The notes under the pieces: model-generated
What the model saw: only the letters and a program-made list of their open reading frames with translations
The model's database searches: none
Told to the model about the DNA's origin: nothing
NCBI GenBank assembly: GCA_030295235.1
Contig: AP026126.1
Span: 1,674,001 to 1,738,000 of the forward strand
Length of the DNA stretch: 64,000 bases
From: Fistulifera solaris
Taxonomy: Eukaryota; Bacillariophyta; Bacillariophyceae; Naviculales; Stauroneidaceae
Direction of reading: 5' to 3'
Made by a program: the position numbers and the translations under genes
In this document: one piece after another, positions 31,972 through 43,925 of the stretch
Layout: every line of letters begins with the position of its first letter
Position numbering within the stretch: the first letter of the stretch is position 1

Positions 31972-32990
31972 ATGACTAACGGTTCTAGTGAGCAGCATGA
32001 CCTCGTACCGCCCGACTATGCTCTCGGGGACGACACGGATGACGAAGATCAAGAATCGGACGACGAAGTAGATCCTTTGTCGCACCTCCCTACCTATGTC
32101 GTCAGAAGAGTCGAAAAGCTTCAAGATCTTGATGCAAATCGCGAAAGTATAATGGAAGATTACTTGAAAGAAAGGGCTGCGCTTGAGAGAAAGTACAGTA
32201 CCTTGATCAAGCCTTTGTACGAAAAACGAGCCGAAGTCATCCGTGGTGAGCACGACGAATCGATCGCTAATGCAACTCCCGCAGAGATTCGTGATAGCCA
32301 ATCTGACGAGGAGAACGTCACAGGGATCCCACAATTTTGGGCGTGTGCGATGACTCATATGGAAACGATTGGGGAGCTCATTACGGAAGAAGACGTAGAT
32401 TGTCTAGAGCATTTACAGGATATTCAATGTGAAGACGACGTGGATGGAAAAGGATTTACTTTACGCTTCTTCTTTGCCGAGAATGAGTATTTTACGAACA
32501 CAGTGCTCACCAAATCGTATCAAGTTCCCAACCTTTTGGTATCAGACGAGCCCATGATAAAGAATGTCGAGGGGACCAAGATTGACTGGAAGCCAGATAA
32601 ATGCCTCACTCACAAGAAGATAACGAAAAAGCAACGTGGCAGGGTAGACACGCTGGACAAGTTCGAACGATTGTACAGCAAGAAGAAAAAGAATCTTTTT
32701 TTAACTGGTTTAGTGCTCCTGAATTACCGTCGCTGAATCCGGGTGTCGATGAGATGGACGAAGAAGAAATTGAACGTTTAGAAGAATTATTTGAAAGCGA
32801 TTATGATGTAGCGCAAGCGTTTCGGTCAAATGTTATTCCGAAGGCTGTTGGTTGGTTTACAGGAAAGGTGAGTGGGCAATCTCTAGAATGGTTTACCTTT
32901 GCGATGAGAACTAATAGTGTTTAGGCTATGCAAGAAGAAATGGAAGGAGTGCTGGGAGGCGGCCAGAATGCGGCCGACGAAGGAAATTGA
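31972..32990 (+). CDS. NAP1: Nucleosome assembly protein 1 (NAP1) (2 exons, one-base frame break)
   Basis: Starts MTNGSSEQHDLVPPDYALGD. The NAP helix is LKERAALERKYSTLIKPLYE followed by KRAEVIRGE. The family core continues as GIPQFWACAMTHMETIGELI and GFTLRFFFAENEYFTNTVLT. The frame changes near 32642. One extra G in GGG there gives KKITKKQRGRGRHAGQVRTI, and the next frame supplies KESFFNWFSAPELPSLN and SNVIPKAVGWFTGK. A 57-nt intron (32868-32924) leads to a last exon ending GGGQNAADEGN. NAP1 is a histone H2A-H2B chaperone. The acidic C-terminal tail is short in this copy. Confidence 0.92.
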
Positions 32991-33429
32991 GGTTGACTTG
33001 TAGTATTCTATTTTACAGAATCCTTCATTCGTTTTAGTTTGTTTGAATCGACTTGTAGGTTGTGGGTGTACAAGCACTAGTACTGCCTGAAAAACCATAA
33101 GTCGACAAACAATAACTGTATTTAAGATACTATGAACGTACCGGTACCGACTCACGCGATGTACAAAAAATGGAGCGTGTTGTTGAATATTGTCGCCCAT
33201 GAGCTTGAGGTGCATCAATGCAACTCAATAATACAAACGCTTGGTTCGTGTCTAATCCTTTCACTTCATTAACTGACCGAGCGTCACAGGAGAACGCGCT
33301 AGCTTCAATCCAGAAGATTTTATAGAGCCTGAGAAACTTTCCGCGCATTCTCACACAAGAACGTTTTCGCTTGTTGATAGCAATCAGCACTTCATTTCTT
33401 ATCCTTTTTAAGGGCTCTAAGCTTCTTCC
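32991..33429. other. Intergenic, no gene recognised
   Basis: A 3'/5' spacer between NAP1 and the PDZ-SYLF gene, both on plus. It contains CGTACCGGTACCGA at about 33138, a relative of the GTACC-type motifs. Minus-strand ORFs here have no recognisable features. Confidence 0.45.
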
Positions 33430-36400
33430 ATGTCGCTTTTGCAGAGACTATCAGCTGAAGCGAGAGATGCCGTGCAGGATCTCTACAGCAATTGGGTTCT
33501 CGGTGACGATGCGGGGAAGTCAGCGCGTATCACTCTGGTTGTGAGACCACGTCGCGCTGTTACAAATCGTAACCAGCCTCTGCTTGACTTGGGTATGACT
33601 TTCATTGAAATTAATGGGAGGGCATACGTCAAATCTGTTTTACCAGGGTCCCTGGCGCAAAAGGCGGGGGTGTTACCCCAAGATGCCGTGCAATTTGCCA
33701 TGTTGTATCGGAAAAATGGTATTTGTCGTCACATGATGAGCATGACCTTGTTGATCGCTCTTCTGCAAGATCACGCGAAGCTATTGATGAGATTGCGGCT
33801 AAGCATGTGTTGGAATTAGAGTCAAAAGGTGTACGAATTTCTTACGACGAGCTTAAAGCATTGCTAGCACAAGGGCTGGATCCATTGCAATCTGCATTTT
33901 TATCACCGTCGACGTCAAGCAAGTCAAGAGGAAACCCTTGGAATGGTCCTCCCATACCAGCAACTGTCAATATTTGTGTTCCCTTAGAGGCCTCGATTAA
34001 AGATGATTATAAGAACTCACGCGGAGATGGTACTGACGATTGGTATCGTCGTCCAAATTCTCCCTTTTCGCATGAGATGCCACGACCTGTGGTTTTTGTT
34101 TTTCGACGAACGCGTCAGAGGCGATCTTTGCAGGCCTATACATCGAATTTAACGCCTTTGTTTCGGTTAGATGACGAGTGTGATTTTGCTACGTCATTGG
34201 TTCAAAGGCTCGCACCTACTGGTGACATGGCGGCACCTCCTCCGAATATGTTCGAGGAGTTGATTCACGACGGTACCGACTGGCTGCTTGGACGAGAAAG
34301 CATGTTACCCCCAAAATCGAAAGAAAATGGTTCGCAACAAATGACCAAAACCCTACTACCTGATAACAACGACGAGGATCCCATTCCATTGGACGACTTC
34401 GAAAAGCAGAGAGCTGCAAAACTTGCAAAGCTTCGTGCGCAAATGGCTGCCGAGTCGGGAAAGACTGGTTCGGGCAGCGATGTTGAGGCGGAAACGATCC
34501 GGGGTATGATTCAAAAGGCAGTGGGTTTGGCGTTTGTGCGATCGGGTAAAATGGTTTTGGGCGTTTCATTGCACGCTGGAACAGGACTCGTCATTGCTCG
34601 GCTTTCCGACGGAACTTGGTCGGCACCGTCTGCTATAGGAACGTGGGGGCTAGGATTTGGGCTACAGTTTGGTCTGGAAGTTGCAGAGTATATATTTATT
34701 TTACAAACACAAGATGCTCTCGAGCACTTTCGAAGGGGGAGGGAGTTTTACCATAGGGGGCAATGTTGGTATAGCTGCCGCGGGGATCGGCCGTGAAGCG
34801 TATGGAGCAGCGAGTATTTCCGGAGCATGCGGCAACGTGAACACCGTAAAGGACGATGAGTACAACGACAATGATACGCAGGATGAAAAGATAACCCCAG
34901 CTTTAGCAATGACCCCGATAGTGGCTTACGCGAAAAGTCAAGGATTGTACGTGGGCGTTTCGTTGGAAGGGTCCAGAATTTTTTCTCGGGACGATATTAA
35001 CTGCCGAGCGTATAAGTTCGAACTCGGTAGGGACGTCACTGCGAACGATATATTGTCTGGCAAAGTTGCTACGCCCACGGAAGCGGAAGATCTCTACGCG
35101 GCATTGCACACTGTCGAATTTGCTCACGAGATGTCATGCTTACCTAAACCTCCGGCATTCCTAGACTCGGCTAGTTCGTGGCGCTACGATCGATTTTCTT
35201 TTGGACGAACTTCGTCTGCACCGGCGTCTCCGAATAGCAATCAGGGCCAGCCTTTTTCATTCCTGAACAATTTGACGCCAGAAGAAGCAATCGAATGCGA
35301 GACTTTCGAAGCGCAGTTTAAGAAGTTTATGTACGGGGGAGTGTCTGTTCAAAGAATTCTTCCTGACAAGAAAACCCAGTCTGGAAAAACAAGTAAAGAA
35401 CGCAGGACTTTGTGGCTAATGCTTCCGGAAGTGGGGTCGCTGAGACTCGGTTTCCTTTCCAAGCTCAGTGACGGTGAAGGAACATTTTCAAACAAAAGTA
35501 GCACCCAACAGGCTCGGCGCGACGAACGAAACCGACTCGCGGCTGTGGATGGAGATGTTGCAACTGTTGCGTCTGAAGAATTGACTCTTGACTCAGCTTT
35601 AAATACAAAGGTATGCCCGATTGTTTCTTGAGGCTTTGTCTTCATATCTTTTACAACTAATGCCGTTTCCTTTTGTTTTTCAGGATGGTTCAACAACCAT
35701 TGGTCAAAACATACGTCCGGGAAACGTACTTCTGTCACATAAGCATTCAGTCGCTTTGACGGATGTTTCTGTCTTGTCTCATGATTCACCTGTTCCTCTC
35801 CGTTTTGAGGAAGACAAAGTGGAACATCTTAGAGTTATTTCTGTTCAGGATGTTTCGGGTACGACCTTGCTTTTCCTTGCTAACAACTTCCGCGAGGCTG
35901 AACTGTTGATATGTGGCTTGAAACTGTTACTAGAGCGGGAAACAACTCGATTAGGAGTTCGTGGTGGTTTGCCCCTTAGAGCTTTCGGTGGAAAATGCCT
36001 CGAAGGGGCCATGTCACCTTCGGCTGCTCGTGGGTTTCGCGATGCATCAATCATTAGCACTCGTACTTCTTCTAGAGGCTCGAAATCATCCAATTCGCAT
36101 GTCAACGATCTAGATGCTTGCAATGAGAATGAAGAGAACTTGGTCGATCAGTACCAGCGAGACCATGAAGGGGTGGCTGATCGAAATTGGGGGGAATGTG
36201 CCGGGGAGAAATTACATGCGAAACCAAGCTGCCACTGCTGTTGAATCTGATGACAATGGTTTCATAGAAAGAGGCTTCCCGCAATACATTCACGGTCATA
36301 CAATTGTAAAAGAGATTGTCAACAGTGTTCGAATTCCTCTTTCATTTTCGCTGTGTCGGGAGCTTTTATTGGATTCCACATCTCCTGTTTTCAGAGCCTG

Positions 36401-37392
36401 GGAAAAGGGACGTGGTGACAAGAACTTTGAAAAAACAAGATGGTCGTTCCCATCTTCTCAGTCAAATCATGATCAGAATTTATCAGACCGACAACGAATT
36501 GCGACCATTAGTATGGCAACTGCATCGCGTACCTTCACCTTCGATAGACCAAGATATGGCTCCACCGTACGACTCTCCGAAACGCATTCGATCGAAACTG
36601 ATGACTCGAATAATGTTGTATTTTCAATCGCCGAGCGCACGCCAAGACGAGGATTTTCTATCAGAGTGCGCGTCGTCCTTAGTGCTCGGAGAAACAATGA
36701 ATGCGACGCTTACGTCTCTGCGGATATTCGCCCAATCGGAAAAGATATGTCGAACCAAGCGGCAGTTCACAAAGCTTTTCTTCTGGTAGTTGACGAAATC
36801 AAGCAACGATACGGGATGGACAACAACGGTCTTGTTTCATGTTTTTTCGCCATTGTCGACGAAGCGGACACGGAGTCGTCGAAGATTTTGCGAAATAATG
36901 TTGGCAACGGGCCGCCTTCGGTTTCTCATGTGTTTCGCAAAACTGACCCATTGTTGGAGGAGAAAAAAAGCGACCTATCATTGGGAAAACGGTCAGCAAT
37001 CAGTCCTAGTAAGACGAGAACCTCCGGTTTCGTTTCGCTAGAAGACATGCTGAAGACGGGCCGTACAAGTCCGGAGCCCACGCCTGGAGGCTTCAATCCT
37101 AGTAGAGCCAAAGAGGAGTACGGTTCATTTGTACCCGAGATAGAAGATGAGAGATACGGCGTGGCTCTTCACGAAAAACGAAATAGACAGCCTGTCACCG
37201 TTGAAGTAAAACCTCTTCCAAAGATTCGTTTAAGCCTCATGCCATCGCCACGAGAGGGAGGATGAAGAGGAAAGTAGCGCCAATACTCAACAGCAACGAA
37301 AAAGCAGTCGTAAGAAGGAGTCGCACTCTAGTCGCTCGAGTTCACGCAAAGCTTTTCAAAGCACAAGCGAAGATACAAAAGTACAGATCTAA
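33430..37392 (+). CDS. Multidomain lipid-binding protein: PDZ-like, SYLF, PH-like, VASt-like (several one-base frame breaks)
   Basis: A long gene read through several frames. Order: a PDZ-like start (GMTFIEINGRAYVKSVLPGS); a linker; a SYLF domain (GMIQKAVGLAFVRSGKMVLG, SAIGTWGLGFGLQFGLEVAE, SFTIGGNVGIAAAGIGREAY, GLYVGVSLEGSRIFSRDD); a 73-nt intron (35611-35683); a PH-like region (GTTLLFLANNFREAELLICG); then a VASt-like region (SIAERTPRRGFSIRVRVVLS). SYLF proteins bind phosphoinositides; VASt domains occur in sterol-transfer proteins. Frame changes fall at A5 33712-33716, G5 34735-34739, G6 36189-36194 and possibly G3 37255-37257. If the last is not an error, the protein ends at 37265. Domain names for the PDZ, PH and VASt parts are inferred from short motifs. 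Confidence 0.7.
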
Positions 37393-37441
37393 CAATAGAC
37401 CAACGCAACTTCTTACCGTCTACTTTTACAAATTATATTCC

Positions 37442-38506
37442 CTAGAGCTTACTATCGTTAAACCGGACAATCATCGTGATGCCTATTGGACTTCCCTTAT
37501 CCATGCTTTCCAATTCAATAGCTCCTTCCCTTAAAGAAACCTCTCGACGCACTAATTTTGCCGGATCAAGCGATGAACTAGCCACCATATCTAGCAATTC
37601 AGGAAGATCATCCGCGGCAAACCCATGAGAACCGATAATTTCTATTTCTTTGCCTGCCACACGTCCCATAGGCACTTGCGGTCGATGATCACCAATGGGC
37701 AATCCCACCTGAACCATCCTACCCGCCGGTCTTGTACAGAGAACAGCATTTTCGCAAGTTTCGGCAAAACCCGCTGCATCCACGCAGAGATCTGCACCAT
37801 CCCCGCCACATAGTAGTTGTACTTGCTGACAGCAGTCTTTGACGGACGCTTGTACGACATGAGTAGCACCCAGCTTCATTGCTAAATCGAGTGCGTCGTT
37901 TGACAGATCAATGGCCACAATAATGTTTGCTCCGATCGATGCCGCCATCATGACACACGAAAGACCGACTCCGCCGGCTCCAAAGATCGCTATCGATTCA
38001 CCTTGTTGTAGCCGTCCCTGCTGCTTCACAGCGCGATAAGCGGTCGTGAATCGACACCCCAAAGAAGCCGCTTGAACGAAAGACACCGAATCCGGAATGC
38101 GTTTGACATTCCGATCGGCACGAGGGATGGCTACATACTCCGCAAAACTGCCCCAATACGTGAAACCAGGTTGCTGTTGATCGGAGCAAACAGTTGTCCG
38201 GTTTCGATGGCAATATCGACAATTTCCACAAGAAAGAATGAAGGGCGCGGTGACTCGATCTCCCACCGAAAATTGTTTCACCGAACGTCCTACCTGAACG
38301 ACGATTCCACTGAGTTCATGACCGGGCACAAAGGGCAGTCCATGTTGTTTCACATCATCGTCGTGTCCCTTCCATCCGTGCCAATCGGATCGGCATACTC
38401 CGGTCGCCATGACTTGCACGAGAACACCATCGGGAGATAGTTGGGGAACGGGCACTTGTTCGATCCGTATGGGTCCGCCAAATTCTCGATAGACAGCAGC
38501 TTGCAT
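37442..38506 (-). CDS. Zinc-dependent alcohol dehydrogenase (MDR family)
   Basis: 354 residues from the ATG at 38506 (MQAAVYREFGGPIRIEQVPV); the frame extends to 38533. Catalytic-zinc residues are in GVCRSDWHGWKG and FVPGHELSG. Structural-zinc cysteines are CGNCRYCHRNRTTVC. The cofactor loop is IAIFGAGGVGLSCVMMAASI followed by GANIIVAIDLSNDAL, with Asp at the end of beta-2, which favours NAD over NADP. C-terminal GSPIGITMIVRF is typical of the family. The substrate cannot be told; relatives oxidise primary alcohols or polyols. Its 3' end lies close to the PDZ-SYLF gene, tail to tail. Confidence 0.88.
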   Translation of the reverse strand: MQAAVYREFGGPIRIEQVPVPQLSPDGVLVQVMATGVCRSDWHGWKGHDDDVKQHGLPFVPGHELSGIVVQVGRSVKQFSVGDRVTAPFILSCGNCRYCHRNRTTVCSDQQQPGFTYWGSFAEYVAIPRADRNVKRIPDSVSFVQAASLGCRFTTAYRAVKQQGRLQQGESIAIFGAGGVGLSCVMMAASIGANIIVAIDLSNDALDLAMKLGATHVVQASVKDCCQQVQLLCGGDGADLCVDAAGFAETCENAVLCTRPAGRMVQVGLPIGDHRPQVPMGRVAGKEIEIIGSHGFAADDLPELLDMVASSSLDPAKLVRREVSLREGAIELESMDKGSPIGITMIVRFNDSKL

Positions 38507-41500
38507 GGTCCGATTCAGGATACAATGGGGCAAACTCTGTCTCCCGAATCACAAAATGTTCTGAATAATAATAATCACTATCGTTTTCTTTCTTATGAAC
38601 GTGGCGAAATAGTAGATCTCTCTAGTAGAATTGCAACAAATGCAATGGGAGTGTGATAGAGAATCATCTCATCGCGGTCACTCAGACGCAGACACGCAGA
38701 CGGGCTACACATCGAAAGACTGCGATTGAAACAACAAGTTTGGAACAGTGCGCATAATAATGCGACGCAAACAGAAACAAAACAACATCTCACCATCATC
38801 ATCGTCGAGGCACAAAAAGTGCCTCCAATGGATTCGACATCCATTATTTTCTCCCTGGTCAAAATTGGATTTCAAACGCGTATTCCGCTTGTGTGATACG
38901 AGCAGGCTGGGCTCGCAGCTGCGTTTATCATTATTGAAAATATAAAGATGCGTATACTGTGACATTCATTCGTGGGTCGTGGGATCCCAGCACATGGTGA
39001 AAACCGTTGCTCGGCACAGGAATACTTAGAGAGCTCCCTCTAAATAATTTTAAATGAAGTTTGTGAACACAAACTGATTTTGATTTTACGATAGGAGTAG
39101 CATCGCTGAATTTTTGTTTCCCTCTTTTTTCGCTGCGTTCTTCTTCTCACATCTCCTCTCAAAGGCGACTGAGAGAGGTTTGATGTCCTCCCCGTATTCA
39201 GTTGTTGCCAAAGCTGTGGCCTGCGATCATAGCTTGGGACCGTATGGTTGAATACTCAGTGGGAGCGCATGAAGGGTTGTGGTGCGTATGTCCCGAGGAA
39301 GGAGGAGTCGTCTCGCGAAACGGCAACCACGTGTCGTCTCAACGATTCGCTTGCCTGTTTGCGAGGCTTCCTGCCTTACCGGAAAACACGCAGTTGGAGC
39401 ATTGTGCTGGGAAAAGTTCTTCACCTGAGTTGTGGGATCCATGAGGCGTGCCGAAGAACTGCGTGCGCCGATGATTGGTGAAGCAATGGTAACGGTTGAG
39501 CGGGGTTTGGGGTTCACCCGCTGAGCAGCTTATGAAAGCCACATTCGCCTTTCCGCTCCCAACCGGATACATGGGCGTTTGTGATCGCTTGTTGACATCT
39601 GCTTAACGTCTTCGGAGCTCTTGCGGTGCTTATGAGTTATCCTAGAAATAGGTTAGCGGTTACGGGCACTAGCAAGGGTCCCCCATATGTCCCAGCACAA
39701 TGAAAAATGTATACCACAACACCTTCATGCTAACACTTGTTCATTTCAAAACCAAATAATTTTAATTAATATATAAAATACAACTGATGGATGCGCGCGA
39801 TGGGTAATGGTGACAGAGGAGCTCCTCCATCTAACACTGTCCAATTTTGTGCGCTCAAGCGGTTTCGTGGTCGTGAGAATTGTTGTTTGCTCATATTTTC
39901 GCCACCGCCTCTTGTTGCGTCGTGCTTTATCTAGGATTTATTTTATTTTCGTTCCAAGAAGTCTTCAGGTTCGTCATTAAAGTACGAAACGGGCGAGAGC
40001 CGGTCCAACAGTCCTATCACCAACAAAGAGTCGACTTCGAAATGTAATGACAAACCAAAGCATTCAATACGTCATCCAACATATTTGTAAAGTCCGCAAC
40101 AGACCCATTGTGAACAATTTAGAAGCACTGTTTGGTTTCTTTGAGCTTCACGGTAGAATGGAACCTGTCTCTTTCTCTCGCGCCGCGTTTCGATGTCGCT
40201 CTCGAACTGATAAACAGGCACTCGGCTAGGCCGCCATCCAATTGGAATAAAACCCTTAAGCGTAAACAACATCTTGGGGGAAATGGGGCTCTCCCGAGAG
40301 ACGTCGTGACACATTCAGCAAGTGAGGGGCGAATGGATTGGAGGCCACGCGTTTCTTCGCACGGAAATACATGCTGATTACATCTTTGACGCCAAGAGTG
40401 GTCAGATTTTCCAAATAAGTTTTGAAACTCCCATAAGCGCCAATTCAGAGGAACTATGAATGCTGGAATCTGTAGGGCCAAAGTGGAAATTTCTTTCGAA
40501 AAGTCGCCACGTATGCCACCGCGACCTTGAATTTCGTCCACCACCGAGCCTTTTATGACCACCAAGATAGCCATCTGGGCATGTTGCCGAGTGAAGAGAA
40601 GGACAGGCGCAGTATAATTCAAGCCGTTTATGAGGAATACGCTGCGCGCGGAATGGGAGCTGCAAGAGTAGCACGCGAGCTTCCCGCTAATCTAAAAGAT
40701 GCGTGTTCTACTATGATGCATCAAAACACAAGGACTCGACACCAAAAGAAGCACTGACCGTCGCGACGTTCACATTCTACTTGAGACCACGTTTGTTGCA
40801 ACAATGGCGGACCCACTGGAGATGATTGACAAATGGCACCACTCGGTCCGTTGCGAGACTCGCTATCAAGGCCGGGACAGCCCCATACCTCATGTTGGCT
40901 CAAATGCCATATTCATGAAATCGCACAACGAGGAACGTTTCGTTTGCATATTCTAAACCAAAGGGTCTGATACCGGCTTCTTGGCTCGGGACTATGAGAT
41001 GCGCGTCCACGGTAAAAGCGTATCGGTGCTGATGATAGTGAATATATTGGTAAACGAACCGAACAACCCAGAGCCCCACTTCCGATTCGGCATCTTCTAG
41101 AGGCTCTCTTTGCATAAAAATCGAAGTCTTTTCACAAATGCTATGATGTACCTGGTAAGAGAACAGGCAGATTGTAATTGCTCCAATGAACTGAGGATGT
41201 TATCAAATCTTTCCGCAACGAGTCGTCCATTTCAGAAATATGATTAGCATTACCGAGGAGAGAACAATGAGGGCAAGCAAAGCAGCTTCTCCGGGAAGTA
41301 GCTGCAGCCTTCCGAGGTGAATCATTTAGGGCGAAGGATGCCTTTGCGAAGACAGTAGCAACGGTCTCATCGCGATCATTCTTGCGATTCAGCACCCATG
41401 TGTTGGATATCAGCAACCATACGGAGTACAAGATGGGTGAAAAGAGAGCACCAATTCGGACTTTTCGCAATAGAAAATTCAGCATCTTGAAATTGTTGAA

Positions 41501-42711
41501 GAATCCCAAATGAGCGTTGATTTGGTCTTTGTGTTGCTTTTGTACCGCTATTGTCCTCACAACAACTCACCAGACTTTGACGTTAATGAACGAGATATCA
41601 CGGCTCATAACAATGGGTATAGCATTCGTCTGACCTTCTTTTTCTAGACCGTTCGCTTTGTGTGATAGTAAATCAAAGTGTATACGGTGTTTCCACCATG
41701 GGACTTGCCAATTGTATTCGAACTAAACTCTGTCACAAATGATGTTCCATGGCGTTGGTGGCGGTAATAAATATGACTGCTACCGCTGTGTAACGTTGTT
41801 TCGGCGATACAGAGTCAATTGTCACGGTACATTTTACAAACGCTCGATTCCCATTACAATACGATCGGTCCTTCCACAGTACCCTAAAAAAATGATTGCA
41901 AAAGAGGCCCGGTTGGTAATGTGCGTCTACCAATGACCCCGGTGGTTGAATTTGGCTTATTCAACGTATTTGAAAGGTTGTTTGACGTCTTTGGGTCGAT
42001 TCAATTTGGCTTCTTCGAGTAATCGAATGAGCGGATTGCGACGTCCAGTGCACGATTTTGTTTGGACGTTTCGACGGGATGTTTTCAACCAATTGGCTCA
42101 ATAATTGACCCTGATTATGTTGCACTTCGACAGACGGCGCATCGTACAACATAATCTGCATCGTACGGTCCATCAAAAAATCAAAAACACTTGAGAGAGA
42201 GACGAAGATTTGACGGCGCGATCGATGTATGAACGGTCAATATCATTTTCTGCATCCTTTTTGAGTTCATTTCTAGCACAAACATGACGAATGCAAGAAA
42301 GTACTCCGTACCAAAGTTAAAGAAAGAAGGTTGGTGAAGAAATACTTGTTGTATACCTGGTAGTGTGACGAAAATGCGAGTGTCGATACTCCTTTGAATG
42401 ACACGTCAAACATCATAACAATAACAAAATGCGTCGTTTATGTATAAACGGGTGTGACTATGTAATTGTTTGTCTTCGTTCGTCGTACCTGGTAATGTAT
42501 CAGTCATCCGTCATCCGTCAGTGAGGAGTCATCAGTCATCAGGGACAGGGTTATTCTTTTTCATAGTGGCCGTAACCATAGCTGTACTGGGACTGTGACT
42601 GGGAAATTTAATGAGGGTAAAAGCTGCTACAACTACAATTACATAATTAGCTTCGACGCAAAAAGGAGGACACGGACGATTTTACCTGATAGCGACAAAA
42701 AATCCAGCTTC
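38507..42711. other. Gene-poor 4.2-kb region
   Basis: No gene is recognised in either strand. Small ORFs such as 40119-40622 (minus) and 41141-41560 (minus) have odd composition and no family match that I can see. TACCWGGTA motifs occur at 41149, 42354 and 42486. A short TCATCCGTCATCCGTCAGT tandem lies near 42508-42540. A non-coding RNA or old repeat could hide here, but the sequence gives no clear sign. Confidence 0.45.
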
Positions 42712-43854
42712 ATGGCTGCGAAACAAAGAAAGAACAACAAGGGGGTCAAGGGTACGGAAGAAGGGAAACGAATTGACTGTAATAAACAAGCAAAAAAAGA
42801 CTACGAAAGGATCGTGCGAGAAACAAGTAATTTCGTCCTCATCGCCATCATACCTATGGTCACGAGTAGCCATGTGGATGGCCATCATCAGTGTTGCCAT
42901 TCTAGCCGTGTCAATTATCTTTCCGTCGCGAGAAAATGTAAGCTTCTTCGATGAATGGCAGCGTACTGCACAATAACGAGCCTCACATTGGCACTTTCTC
43001 AAAGCAGGCTTCTACAACAACAACAGCCACTCAATCAACAAAAAAAACAAAAGAAGCAATCGTCAACACCATCAAATACACGATTTGGTCGTTTCGAATT
43101 GTTAGAAACAGTACCTCACGATGGCGATGCGTTTACACAAGGTCTGCAAATAGTAAATGATACGTTGTATGAAGGCGTCGGACATTACGGGAAATCGGAA
43201 TTGCGTCGTGTCGATTTGTCCACCGGAAAGGTTTTGCAGCGTCACAAATTACCACGTGAATTCTTCGGTGAGGGGATTACTTACTTTGAAGATGGTAGCA
43301 CTGGACAAGGACGTTTACTTCAGTTGACGTGGAGAGAACAAACAGCATTTCTGTATGATAGTGAGTCATTGCAACTCCTTCATCAATTCTCTTACAATAC
43401 AAGGACAGGTCAGGGCTGGGGGATCACTTGGCGTCAGAAGCAATCCACATTCATTGTCAGCGATGGCTCTTCCTTCTTGCATTTTTGGGATTCGCAAACG
43501 TTTGCGGAAACGAAACGCATCGAGGTCTACACGCTGTTGCACGGAGGAAAAGGAAAAGTTAGACATATCAACGAAATGGAATACGAACCGGTATCGGATA
43601 CCCTTTTAGCGAATGTTTGGCACAATGATGTGATCTTACGAATCGACCCAGATACGGGTTTTGTGACGACAATATACGATCTGAGTAGTCTGTATCCTCC
43701 CGAGCAACGCTCTCCATCGGATAATGAAGCCGTCTTGAATGGCATCGCGCTAGTTGAAGGGAAGCCAGACGAGGTTTGGGTTACGGGCAAGTTATGGTCT
43801 CATATGTTTCGAATTCGACTTATTGATCCGGGTGATGACGAAGTAATAACGTAG
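42712..43854 (+). CDS. Glutaminyl-peptide cyclotransferase, membrane-anchored (2 exons, frame breaks in poly-A)
   Basis: The catalytic part (from about 43080) is a plant-type glutamine cyclotransferase: RFGRFELLETVPHDGDAFTQ, LYEGVGHYGKSELRRVDLST, GEGITYFEDGSTGQG, YNTRTGQGWGITWRQKQS, LANVWHNDVILRIDPDTGFV and VLNGIALVEGKPDEVWVTGK. It converts N-terminal Gln of secreted peptides to pyroglutamate. Upstream, a different frame encodes a type II signal anchor (MWMAIISVAILAVSIIFPSR). A 70-nt intron (42938-43007) and one-base excesses in A7 (42792-42798) and A8 (43040-43047) would join MAAKQRKNNKG to the anchor and the enzyme. The catalytic part is certain; the N-terminal structure is inferred. Confidence 0.8.
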
Positions 43855-43925
43855 CACTAATAATTGATAATGTCAACTAGGAAAGACATACAACATTCAT
43901 TACGTATTTCAAGAACTGGTCGACA

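Noticed and set aside
40119-40622. 167-codon minus-strand ORF in the gene-poor island
   Set aside because: No recognisable domain, overlapping ORFs in other frames, and unusual composition.
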